From: Ruminococcus sp.
Lineage (GTDB): Bacteria; Bacillota; Clostridia; Oscillospirales; Acutalibacteraceae
Length of the DNA stretch: 41,304 bases
NCBI GenBank assembly: GCA_017458105.1
Contig: JAFTGC010000021.1
Span: 1-41,304 of the forward strand
Direction of reading: 5' to 3'
Shown here: positions 26,622 through 33,812 of the stretch, in pieces
Layout: every line of letters starts with the position of its first letter
Numbering within the stretch: position 1 is the stretch's first letter
Program-made: the position numbers and the translations under genes
Notes under the pieces: model-generated
Seen by the model: the letters and a program-made list of their open reading frames with translations, nothing else
What the model was told of the DNA's origin: nothing
Database searches by the model: none

Positions 26622-26650
26622 TTGACATTCTTAGTAATCAAGAGTAAAAT
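26622..26650 (+). promoter_or_regulatory. ssrA: tmRNA promoter
   Basis: TTGACA (26622-26627), 17-base spacer, TAAAAT (26645-26650). A precursor leader of about 40 bases with a small hairpin (TTCCGTC...GGCGGAA) would be removed by RNase P. Confidence 0.7.
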
Positions 26651-26698
26651 ATAGTTTCAAAACAGTTTTAACTTCCGTCGACAACGGCGGAAAAATAT

Positions 26699-27046
26699 GG
26701 GGGTGCAATGGTTTCGACGGGGGTTTTGACCCTTGGTAAGCGAGTAGCGGTGCAGGACCGCTTGTAACCTGCAATTTTTAAAAATAAACGACAATAATAA
26801 AGTTGTTTTAGCAGCCGCTTAAGGTTGCTTGTCTGAGTTGAGAGTACCACGGCTCTTCTCGGGCATCACTCAGTGGTAAATGTGAACTTCGGAATGCCTC
26901 GGCCGTTGTCACACATCAGAGGCTACCAAGTGCATAAGCCTGTCTGTGGGCGTGTGTATGAGGGAATGCAAGTACACAAACTACACTCGTAGAAAGCCAT
27001 GGCAATGAATCTTCGGACAGGAGTTCGATTCTCCTCACCTCCACCA
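26699..27046 (+). ncRNA. ssrA: Transfer-messenger RNA
   Basis: The 5' end GGGGGTGCAATGGTTTCGAC and the 3' end GTTCGATTCTCCTCACCTCC-ACCA form the tRNA-like part; the acceptor stem GGGGGTG pairs with CACCTCC with one G-U, and the encoded CCA ends at 27046. The tag frame at 26784-26822 reads (I)NDNNKVVLAAA and stops with TAA, the usual Firmicutes-like degradation tag. It frees stalled ribosomes together with SmpB. Confidence 0.95.
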
Positions 27047-27117
27047 GAGAACTTAACGGTCGAACAAATGAAAATTCTGTAATATTTTTCAAAAACTCAT
27101 TGTTCGAACTATTTATG

Positions 27118-27146
27118 AAACGCACAGAATAGTCCTGTGCGTTTTA
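27118..27146 (+). terminator. tmRNA terminator
   Basis: AAACGCACAG and CTGTGCGTTTT form a 7-base GC-rich stem with a 7-base loop and short T-run. A second inverted repeat (CGAACAAATGA...TCATTGTTCG, 27061-27107) lies between it and the tmRNA end. Confidence 0.75.
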
Positions 27147-27334
27147 GTCTTCCGAAAAACTCTGAATTCACTTTTTTGAAGAGCTTGTAAAATTCAACAA
27201 TAAAATTTTTTGCGGCTGCCCGTAACAACTCACGGACAACCGCATTTTTTAATTCATCTAAAATATTTTTAAGCACAGAAACCAATAATTCCTTAATTAA
27301 TATTTTAAACCGCTTATTAAACTTCAAAAGAAAA

Positions 27335-27739
27335 TTACATTCCCTTTAACATATCTACAAGGTTGTCAATCTGTTCTTTATGAGAACCATCCATTTCAGA
27401 GAACGCCGGAACATCCTTGCCGTTTGCATAATCGGTAATCAAAGACAGTGTTGCGGTTATTCCCAAAGCAAAAATAGCTATGATAACAGCAAAAATACCA
27501 ATGATAATGCCCGACTTGCGGGGACCCTTTTTGTCAGTGGGCTTTCTACTCAGAGCACCTGCTACAATAGCCACAATACCAAGCACAATGCCTGCTACCG
27601 CAAAAGCAATGTTTATACTTCCATAGAAAACTGCGTTAGTTCCCTCGATAGGGGTTGTAGGAATAAAAGCGATAATTATACTTACGAAAGCGAGAAGTCC
27701 GGCAATTAAACCAACAAAACCTTTTACATTCTTTTGCAT
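27335..27739 (-). CDS. Small membrane protein, DUF4190-like
   Basis: 134 residues with about four hydrophobic segments (GLIAGLLAFVSIIIAFI, INIAFAVAGIVLGIVAIVAG, IIIGIFAVIIAIFALGITA) and a basic linker RKPTDKKGPRKSG, followed by a soluble tail (residues 105-134). The repeated Gly-Ile-Val-Leu-Gly pattern resembles DUF4190-type proteins of unknown function. It is the last gene of the operon beginning at 31808, 25 bases after the permease gene. Confidence 0.7.
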   Translation of the reverse strand: MQKNVKGFVGLIAGLLAFVSIIIAFIPTTPIEGTNAVFYGSINIAFAVAGIVLGIVAIVAGALSRKPTDKKGPRKSGIIIGIFAVIIAIFALGITATLSLITDYANGKDVPAFSEMDGSHKEQIDNLVDMLKGM

Positions 27740-27764
27740 AGTAATTTACCTCCAAAAATTTAGT

Positions 27765-28535
27765 TTATTTAACATCCTTGCGGTTGAACACCTTTACAGT
27801 AATCGTTAAGAAAACTACAATACAAACAACAGAAACAATAATAGCATTTACAACCGCAGTATTCGCAGCAACATTTACTTCTCTAATTAGCTGGTCAGGT
27901 GCATAGTCCGAAATATTAAAATCATTTATTTTAAATATATTGCTAATAGCTGAATCCAGTCCCATATAAACAAGGAACAGAAAACCCGAACCAAGTAATA
28001 CGCCGACAATGCTTGCAAAGGTTTTGCTTTTAAGTCCTGTGGTTACAAAAAGTAAAATAGAACTGATTGCCATTGAGAGCAGCCATTTAATCAACAGGGT
28101 AAGGATACCTGCAAAAACCTGATTATCCACAATGAGTGTACCTGAAATCACATTACCAATTACAATTGAAGCTGAACCTGCCACAAAGAAAATAATATTA
28201 TGAATACCGATCACTATAAATTTAGAAATAACAGTAATGCCTTTGTTTGGAACCTGTCCTGCAATATTTTTGATGTATCCGTTAGCTATATCAGCGTAAG
28301 CAAAAGTACTAATTGAAACAAACATCAATACCATAAGTATCCCAAAAGAAAAAGGGTTAGATATAGATTCGGATAAATCCATTTTATCATTTATTTCTTC
28401 CAGTTTAAAAAAATTGATAAGAAGATGACACCCCACAATCCAAGCACAGTTAAGTACAAAAGTAACAATTAAAGAAATAATAAACATCTTTGACTTTCTG
28501 AGTCTGTACCAATCCATTTTTACAAGATTACCCAT
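27765..28535 (-). CDS. ABC-2 type transporter permease
   Basis: 256 residues with six predicted membrane segments and the characteristic start MDWYRLRKSKMFIISLIV seen in permeases of lantibiotic-immunity/bacitracin-type transporters. It overlaps the ATPase gene by 8 bases and must form one transporter with it. The substrate is unknown; the neighbouring kinase, PqqD-like protein and peptidase suggest a modified peptide or protein, while the YtrA-type regulator suggests a response to cell-wall stress. Confidence 0.85.
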   Translation of the reverse strand: MGNLVKMDWYRLRKSKMFIISLIVTFVLNCAWIVGCHLLINFFKLEEINDKMDLSESISNPFSFGILMVLMFVSISTFAYADIANGYIKNIAGQVPNKGITVISKFIVIGIHNIIFFVAGSASIVIGNVISGTLIVDNQVFAGILTLLIKWLLSMAISSILLFVTTGLKSKTFASIVGVLLGSGFLFLVYMGLDSAISNIFKINDFNISDYAPDQLIREVNVAANTAVVNAIIVSVVCIVVFLTITVKVFNRKDVK

Positions 28536-29442
28536 TGTGCTGACCTCCTGTTACGCTAAGATAATAATCCTCTAGGGATACATTTTTGATAAACGCCTCT
28601 TTAACATCAACATTAGCATTGACTAATGTCTTAATCATCTTTGCACTTTCGTCAAGTTTTTCACTGATGCGAACATTATTGTCATTATCGACCAAAACAA
28701 GTTTGTAGCCTGCACTTTTCAAAGCCTTTACAGCTGCATCTGTCTGTGATGTTTTAACAGTAACATACTGACCGCAGCGTGACGAAAGTTCCTCGGTAGT
28801 GAACTCGTCAATCAGTTTACCTTCGTGGATAATTCCGTAAGAGTCCGCGAGTTTTCCAAGCTCATCCAGAATATGGCTGGAAATCATAATCGTTATTTCC
28901 TTTTCATCACGGAGCTTTTCGAGCATTTGTCTGACCTCTACGATACCCTGTGGGTCAAGTCCGTTGATAGGCTCATCAAGAATGATAAGCTTCGGGTCGC
29001 CCACAAGTGCAAGTCCTATGCCGAGTCGCTGACGCATACCCAGCGAAAAAGAGCCTGTGTCTTTATCGCCTACATTCTCCAGCCCTACAAGATTAAGTAT
29101 ATTTTTTATATACTCTGAGTCGTTGCAACCCATAGCAATACACTTAATCTTTATGTTCTCATAAGCAGAGATATTTGGATAAATACCCGGGTGCTCAATC
29201 AAAACACCTACCTTTGAGAGATGTCGCTTTGCAGCATCTCCTTTGTCACCAAAAAGCGAAAATGTTCCGCTTGTAGGTGTTGAGAGTCCGCTTAACATTC
29301 TCATAATTGTGGTTTTACCGGCACCGTTACGCCCAATAAGACCATAAATCTCGCCCTCACGAATATGGATACTGATGTCCTTTGCGGCATCTTTAGTTCC
29401 ATATGTTTTCGTAAGCTTGTCGGTTGTCATTATGTAACTCAT
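28528..29442 (-). CDS. ABC transporter ATPase (lantibiotic/bacitracin-export type)
   Basis: 304 residues. ATPase domain 1-220: Walker A GRNGAGKTT, signature SLGMRQRLGIG (the variant SLGMRQR typical of BcrA/LanF ATPases), Walker B LIILDEPINGLDP and switch His in ISSHILDEL. A C-terminal extension of about 80 residues follows, as in this subfamily. AGGAGA precedes the ATG. Pairs with the permease encoded next to it. Confidence 0.9.
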   Translation of the reverse strand: MSYIMTTDKLTKTYGTKDAAKDISIHIREGEIYGLIGRNGAGKTTIMRMLSGLSTPTSGTFSLFGDKGDAAKRHLSKVGVLIEHPGIYPNISAYENIKIKCIAMGCNDSEYIKNILNLVGLENVGDKDTGSFSLGMRQRLGIGLALVGDPKLIILDEPINGLDPQGIVEVRQMLEKLRDEKEITIMISSHILDELGKLADSYGIIHEGKLIDEFTTEELSSRCGQYVTVKTSQTDAAVKALKSAGYKLVLVDNDNNVRISEKLDESAKMIKTLVNANVDVKEAFIKNVSLEDYYLSVTGGQHNG

Positions 29443-29480
29443 AAATTTCTCCTATATAATAGTTTGTAATAGTAAAATAT

Positions 29481-29903
29481 TTATAAACTCTTTAGTTTTC
29501 TGAAAACTCGCAAAACAAACGCCCTGAGAGGAAACAAATCACACCACAAAAACAAATACATACGGTAGCAAAACCCGTGCAGTTTTATCGTTTTATTATT
29601 TCGGATAATTCCGGTTAAAATTCCGATAATATGCCTGTCGGTCACACCGTACTCTTTATTGCTGCGGTTGTCGCCGCAAATAACATAGTCGTTTTCTCTG
29701 ACTTTTAATATTCTGTGCAGCACATACTGACCGCTGTCTCGCTTATACAATGGAATATCGTATTTTTTGAGTCTGCCGTTTGGCTTTTCTATGATAAGTA
29801 AATCTCTCCCCTGTTTAATAAGAGGAAACATACTGTCACCGACATTTGTATAGACCAGCTTGCCGTTTTTTGCAATTACTTCTTCAAAAGTAGTTTTACT
29901 CAT
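29481..29903 (-). CDS. S24/S26 family peptidase (signal-peptidase-like)
   Basis: 140 residues. The Ser motif is VGDSMFPLIKQG, followed by DIPLYKRDSGQYVLHRILKV and VICGDNRSNKEYGV, the box D of signal peptidases. In the position of the usual general-base Lys there is His (VLHRI), as in the Ser-His peptidases of the SipW/ER type. No N-terminal membrane helix precedes the Ser; a hydrophobic/basic segment near the C-terminus (CYRMYLFLWCDLFPLRAFVL) may hold it at the membrane. The start at 29903 has GGAG upstream and overlaps the PqqD-like gene by 8 bases. It may cleave the substrate of this operon; inference. Confidence 0.75.
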   Translation of the reverse strand: MSKTTFEEVIAKNGKLVYTNVGDSMFPLIKQGRDLLIIEKPNGRLKKYDIPLYKRDSGQYVLHRILKVRENDYVICGDNRSNKEYGVTDRHIIGILTGIIRNNKTIKLHGFCYRMYLFLWCDLFPLRAFVLRVFRKLKSL

Positions 29904-30156
29904 CAAGTGCTCCGATTTTTCTCAAATTCACAAGAGTGTTTTGAACATCTTTGGCAATCGTTTCTTTGTCAGCGTCGTATTTTTCACTTAATTTTAAAAC
30001 TATTTCTTCCTCAGTGGTTTCTGTTGCAAGACATTCCAAAATACAGCCAAAGGTCTTGTTTCCCTTAACAAGTCCCGAAAATTCGGATGCGTTAGCTGAT
30101 ATTAAAATGCTTTCTGTTCCGTCATTGTGCATAATAAAGCTTTCTTTTAGTTTCAT
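29896..30156 (-). CDS. PqqD family protein (peptide-recognition-like)
   Basis: 86 residues with the PqqD winged-helix pattern: N-terminal strands including ESILISANASEFSGLV, then ILECLATETTEEEIVLKLSE and DVQNTLVNLRKIGAL. PqqD domains (RiPP recognition elements) hold leader peptides for modifying enzymes. AAAGGAT lies 5 bases before the start and 3 bases separate it from the kinase gene. There is no radical SAM or cyclase gene beside it, so the partner is likely the kinase or the peptidase. Confidence 0.8.
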   Translation of the reverse strand: MKLKESFIMHNDGTESILISANASEFSGLVKGNKTFGCILECLATETTEEEIVLKLSEKYDADKETIAKDVQNTLVNLRKIGALDE

Positions 30157-30159
30157 ATG

Positions 30160-30897
30160 CTATCCTTTCATTTTATGGTAGGAAATTTCTGCCGCTTCGA
30201 TATTCTGATTACAGAACAATTGATAAAAACCTACCTTTTGGGCAATCAAATCCAATAAAACGAGTGTTTTTTTCAGGCTGTCTATTTTTGCAGGGCGATA
30301 GCACTGCTGTAAAAGCTCACCATACACAGCTTGCTTTGTAACCGGAGCAATGCTGTTATTTTCTGCCCTTTTCAAAAAACAGATTACCTTTAAGGGAGCA
30401 GATATATTATTGCCCAGATGGTGCTTACCGTTCCAAGGCGTACCGTAGGCGAACACCCCGCTGTCGGTAATTTTGAGCAGAGGTTTATCGTCATTCACCA
30501 TAACCGCACGATCTTTGAAAAGTTCTTTCCACAGTCTTGTATGTGTAGATTTACCTGTTCCGCTTTTTGCCGTAAACAAATATCCCTCGCCGTCAACTGC
30601 AATTACCGAACCGTGGAACAAAAGCGTATTGTAGGCAGGCATTTTTTCGGCAATTTTTCGATAAAGAGCAAGTGTTTCGAGGTACTCGTCGGGATAACAG
30701 ATAACCCTGTGACCTTCTGCTATATTTTCACGAGCTGATTTCATACTTTCAAAATCAATATCATCTTTTGAAACAATCACATTGAAATCAGCTTTATTTT
30801 CAGTAATATATGCCCTGCAAAAATCATAGGTTGAGTCAAAAATACAGCTCACACCAATATTTTTGTCGGCAAGTTTAATAACAAATTCTTTTCTCAT
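30160..30897 (-). CDS. HPr-kinase-like P-loop kinase (HprK-related)
   Basis: 245 residues. The core reads LLFHGSVIAVDGEGYLFTAK, then the P-loop SGTGKSTHTRLW and the acidic site MVNDDKPLLKI, followed by FAYGTPWNGKHHL. This is the layout of HprK/PEP-carboxykinase-type kinases found beside peptide-modification genes, where some phosphorylate a C-terminal Ser of a precursor. It is half the family-typical size of true HprK in its N-terminal part, so it is not the sugar regulator. Four bases separate it from the Ser/Thr-rich lipoprotein gene, and three from the PqqD-like gene. Confidence 0.8.
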   Translation of the reverse strand: MRKEFVIKLADKNIGVSCIFDSTYDFCRAYITENKADFNVIVSKDDIDFESMKSARENIAEGHRVICYPDEYLETLALYRKIAEKMPAYNTLLFHGSVIAVDGEGYLFTAKSGTGKSTHTRLWKELFKDRAVMVNDDKPLLKITDSGVFAYGTPWNGKHHLGNNISAPLKVICFLKRAENNSIAPVTKQAVYGELLQQCYRPAKIDSLKKTLVLLDLIAQKVGFYQLFCNQNIEAAEISYHKMKG

Positions 30898-30901
30898 TGT
30901 T

Positions 30902-31417
30902 TTAACTTATCGGAATAAATGGCAGCTCGTTTTCTTCGGTTGGCAAATTCATCTCTGTTGTCGGTTTTGTGGCAGATGGCTTTGTCGTTGCGGATTGTGA
31001 ATGTGTAACAGATTCTGTCTGCTTTGCAGGCTTAGTGGCAACGGGCTTTGCTGTTGTAGCTTGAGATTTTGTTTTATTCTTTTGGGTTGTGGATTGAAAT
31101 TTGCCGGTACTATTAGAATTGTTGTTAGAATTCTGAGAACTAACAGGTTGACTGTCTGAGCCTTTTGACTGAGAAAAATTTGAAGAAATTGTTGACTGCA
31201 CAGAGTGACTTATGCTTTGTGTTGAATTTTTTTTGTTTGATTTTTCTGCCTTGACGGTAGTTGTGTTTACGGCAGAAGTTGATGAAGATTCTGCAGAGGT
31301 GCTTGTTTGCTGAACAGAAGAACTATCCGTTGGAGTTTTGTCGGAACAGCCTTTTGTACAAGACGACATAGACACCGCTAAAATTAACACTGTAATAACA
31401 AAATATATTTTTTTCAT
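30902..31417 (-). CDS. Ser/Thr-rich lipoprotein, possible substrate of the operon
   Basis: 171 residues. A lipoprotein signal (MKKIYFVITVLILAVSMSSC, Cys20) is followed by about 140 residues of low-complexity Ser/Thr/Gln/Lys sequence without a recognisable fold, ending in a more ordered acidic-hydrophobic tail ENELPFIPIS with Ser as the last residue. The region looks like an extended surface stalk. The ribosome-binding site is weak (AGG right before the ATG), and the gene begins 10 bases after the GntR gene. Its place directly before a kinase that may modify C-terminal Ser makes it a candidate substrate; that is inference. Confidence 0.7.
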   Translation of the reverse strand: MKKIYFVITVLILAVSMSSCTKGCSDKTPTDSSSVQQTSTSAESSSTSAVNTTTVKAEKSNKKNSTQSISHSVQSTISSNFSQSKGSDSQPVSSQNSNNNSNSTGKFQSTTQKNKTKSQATTAKPVATKPAKQTESVTHSQSATTKPSATKPTTEMNLPTEENELPFIPIS

Positions 31418-31427
31418 AACCTATAGC

Positions 31428-31808
31428 CTATGCATTTTTATCATCGGGCGAGTAAATCTCTTCTACCATATTTTGCAGATCTTCCTGTGTATAGCGGAGT
31501 CTTTTTGCTTCTTCCAGTGTAGAAACAATATATCTTTCTTTAAAAGTCTTTCGGCGTTCTTCTATCAGCTTATCGACAGCTCCCTCGGCAACAAACATAC
31601 CGATTCCTCGCTTTTTGTAGACAAATCCTTCAGAAACCAGCACATTAATGCCTTTATTAACCGTTGCGATATTAATTCCAAATTCTTTTGAAAGTTGGGT
31701 TGTCGATACGAGCTTTTCGCCCTCCTTGATATCGCCCATCAGAATGTGGTCCTTGATACCCTCACTGATTCTGAGAAAAATCGGGATACTTTCTTTTACA
31801 TTTTCCAT
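31428..31808 (-). CDS. GntR family regulator, YtrA subfamily
   Basis: 126 residues: a winged helix-turn-helix (PIFLRISEGIKDHILMGDIK, then LVSTTQLSKEFGINIATVNK and GFVYKKRGIGMFV) with only a short C-terminal dimer segment, as in YtrA-type repressors that control ABC transporter operons. AAGGAG precedes the ATG by 9 bases. It is the first gene of the operon reaching to 27335, so it probably represses its own unit; a matching inverted repeat flanks the promoter. Confidence 0.9.
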   Translation of the reverse strand: MENVKESIPIFLRISEGIKDHILMGDIKEGEKLVSTTQLSKEFGINIATVNKGINVLVSEGFVYKKRGIGMFVAEGAVDKLIEERRKTFKERYIVSTLEEAKRLRYTQEDLQNMVEEIYSPDDKNA

Positions 31809-31833
31809 AATATTAATCTCCTTATTACATTAG

Positions 31834-31899
31834 TTATACAATTAGACAATTAACCCGTTATCATTATAGCACAATAGTCATTCTAAGTCAATTGTATAA
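31834..31899 (-). promoter_or_regulatory. Promoter and candidate GntR operator of the kinase/PqqD operon
   Basis: Minus-strand TTGACT (31891-31886), 17-base spacer, TATAAT (31868-31863). A perfect 10-base inverted repeat, TTATACAATT (31834-31843) and AATTGTATAA (31890-31899), brackets the promoter; the upstream arm touches the -35 box. Confidence 0.65.
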
Positions 31900-32016
31900 T
31901 ATAATGTTCTTTAGTTTCGGTTTTGAAATGGCAGAACACTATATATTAATTTTTTCAATTAATAAAGCGTAACCGGAAGTAATAAGGTATTTATCCTTTT
32001 TCTTACAATAATACAA

Positions 32017-32197
32017 TTTTAAAGTAATAAACTTTGCTGTCTTATCCGGAATTGAAGTTATCTCGGTTAGTTGGTTAAGTGATTATCTCATTGTGTATAT
32101 AATATATCATATATATTTTCATTTGTTAACACTTTTTTAAAGAAATTTTAAAAAATATCTTAGCCCTATTTCAAGGTACTGCGATTGATTAAATATT
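32017..32197 (-). pseudogene. Decayed fourth copy of the secreted-inhibitor gene region
   Basis: The sequence matches the copy-A region in three pieces: the coding stretch around 34050-34110 (CTTTGCTGTCTT, CCGGAATTGAAGTT), then, after loss of the 5' coding part, the promoter region at 34285-34360 (AATATATCATAT) and the hairpin at 34381-34420 (GATTGATTAAATATT). The hairpin stem is broken here. The rest of the 31900-32188 gap shows only AT-rich DNA with traces of the same gene. Confidence 0.7.
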
Positions 32198-32974
32198 CAG
32201 TTTACTGATAATTTCAGAGTATGATTCTTCCCAGTCTTTGTAAGGATTATCGAGTATTACATATTGAATATTCAAGCTCTGCAGTATTTCAAGTTCTCGT
32301 CGCTGGCGTTCTTCTAATGCTGTTATATAACCGTCAAATCCGTTAAGGTGATTTGCCCTTCCATACATACCATTACAATGATATTCTATTACTCCGTTAA
32401 GCCAATTTATATCACGCTCAGAAACAGCTTTTTCAATTTCACTTCGTATATTATCATATTTCAGATAGACAACAAACGGCTCTAACGGTTTAATGATATT
32501 GCAAATTTCACCGATATATTCAGCTGATACGGCTGTATCAAATCCGAATCTCATCATTGTTTCACACATTGGGTTCTGCAGCAAAACACAATTAAAAACA
32601 TATCTGTCACCCGGAGCAATGCTATTTACAAATTCACTCCATTTATCAAGCATTATCGGCTTTTCTGTTTCCCAAGGCAAAAAATCATAGATTTTATACT
32701 TTAACAGCCTATCAAAAAAATCACCTGTATATTTTTTCAGTTCAACAATGTATCCATCAAATTTTTGAATTGAATCTGCTTTTATCAGCTTTTGTTCATC
32801 ATTTGAAAAATTGTTTAAATCGCTATTCTTAATAAATGCGTGAAATTCGTAATCCGCAGGGTGCAAACCACTGCCTTCATCGAAGTATTTGGCATTTAGC
32901 CTGTTTGCAATATATTTTGAGGTTGTGCTTTTTCCCGAACAGGGCAGTCCTTCAACGATTATAAGTTTTTTCAT
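32189..32974 (-). CDS. P-loop kinase-like ATP-binding protein
   Basis: 261 residues starting with a clear P-loop, KLIIVEGLPCSGKSTTSKYI, then KYFDEGSGLHPADYEFH. The remaining sequence (LLQNPMCETMMRFGFD, IKPLEPFVVYLKYD) fits small-molecule or nucleotide kinase-like P-loop proteins of unknown substrate found singly in Clostridia. GGGGAGAAAAAC precedes the ATG. The last codons and stop lie inside DNA that matches the repeated inhibitor-gene flank, so its C-terminus may have been altered by that repeat. Confidence 0.75.
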   Translation of the reverse strand: MKKLIIVEGLPCSGKSTTSKYIANRLNAKYFDEGSGLHPADYEFHAFIKNSDLNNFSNDEQKLIKADSIQKFDGYIVELKKYTGDFFDRLLKYKIYDFLPWETEKPIMLDKWSEFVNSIAPGDRYVFNCVLLQNPMCETMMRFGFDTAVSAEYIGEICNIIKPLEPFVVYLKYDNIRSEIEKAVSERDINWLNGVIEYHCNGMYGRANHLNGFDGYITALEERQRRELEILQSLNIQYVILDNPYKDWEESYSEIISKLNI

Positions 32975-33044
32975 GTTTTTCTCCCCTGTAAATCCCGATT
33001 TATATTACTAAAATTTTATCATACAAATGTGTGTTTGTCCATAA

Positions 33045-33083
33045 TAAAAAAGAGGTTGCTCAAAATGAACAACCTCAATTTTT
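33045..33083 (-). terminator. Terminator after the inhibitor gene array
   Basis: GAGGTTG (33052-33058) pairs with CAACCTC (33070-33076), with A-run and T-run on both sides, so it works on both strands. On the minus strand it ends the tandem gene array. Confidence 0.8.
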
Positions 33084-33145
33084 AAAAATCAGGTAAAACC
33101 ATATCCGAGTATTTCATAGTATGCTACAGAATATAAATTTTCTTA

Positions 33146-33289
33146 TTAAAAGTGGTGTGGAGTTATCTTCGATTGTGTAATTCCTTTCGCTCTTATAATT
33201 ACTGATGTTAATGCAACCGCAGAAGATACTGCTAATACTGTTGACATTGTGATTGCTGCAATTTTTGATTTTCCCTTACTGTTTTTCAT
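33146..33289 (-). pseudogene. Truncated third copy of the secreted-inhibitor gene
   Basis: A 47-codon frame keeps the signal peptide of the family (MKNSKGKSKIAAITMSTVLA then VSSAVALTSV) and then runs into unrelated codons (IIRAKGITQSKITPHHF, stop). The mature domain is missing. The upstream bases (ACTCCT box, AGGAG on the minus strand) are conserved, so it may still be translated into a short secreted peptide, but it most likely is a degenerate copy. Confidence 0.75.
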
Positions 33290-33326
33290 TATTAAAACTC
33301 CTCTATATATTTGTTATATTTTTTAA

Positions 33327-33764
33327 TTAAGCTTGTCTGATGATATTTTTCTGGCTGTCTACAAAGAAAGTCATTTTTACGCTAACCCACTTTTTGTCGC
33401 TTGTCTTATATTTCAGAACAAAGTGGTTAAGTCCGTATGATGTACCTGTAATTTTGAAGGTGTATTTATGTGTTGTAAAGTCGTAACTGCACTTTACTTT
33501 TAAGTTACTATTGTCAGCGGTGTAAGTCCAGTCATAACCGTATGATGTTTGTCCTACTGCTTTAAAGTAATAAGCTTTTGCAAAAGTATTAAGCTTTGCT
33601 GTCTTGTCCAGAACGGAAGTTGTTTGTGAAACACTTGACTGGACTGTACCGCTGTTGCTTGCGGCACTTGCACTTACTGATGTTAAAGCAAATGCAGAAG
33701 ATACTGCTAATACTGTTGACATTGTGATTGCTGCGATTCTTGATTTTACCTTACTGTTTTTCAT
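33327..33764 (-). CDS. Secreted chagasin-like (I42-type) protease inhibitor, copy B
   Basis: 145 residues: a Sec signal peptide (1-34, cleavage after SASA) and a mature domain of about 110. The mature part shows the three loop signatures of chagasin-type inhibitors in order: YGYDWTY (compare TGYxW), GTSYGLNHFVLKYK (compare GxGGxxxF) and KKW (compare RPW), ending FFVDSQKNI. These inhibitors block papain-like cysteine proteases. The protein differs from copy A at only two residues (Val-Leu for Ile-Pro at 51-52). AGAGGAG precedes the ATG; 48 bases separate it from copy A. Assignment by motif, not search. Confidence 0.7.
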   Translation of the reverse strand: MKNSKVKSRIAAITMSTVLAVSSAFALTSVSASAASNSGTVQSSVSQTTSVLDKTAKLNTFAKAYYFKAVGQTSYGYDWTYTADNSNLKVKCSYDFTTHKYTFKITGTSYGLNHFVLKYKTSDKKWVSVKMTFFVDSQKNIIRQA

Positions 33765-33812
33765 TTTTGAAACTCCTCTTGTTTTGTTATATTTTTATTT
33801 GATTATATTTAA

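Noticed and set aside
27109-27327. A 72-codon minus-strand frame, Lys/Leu/Phe-rich and helical, 7 bases after the DUF4190-like gene
   Set aside because: TTG start with a poor ribosome-binding site, overlap with the tmRNA terminator and no recognisable motif. It could be a small amphipathic protein but the evidence is too thin.
31910-32016. A further small gene before the P-loop kinase end
   Set aside because: Only AT-rich sequence with faint traces of the inhibitor gene; no start, ribosome-binding site or protein motif.
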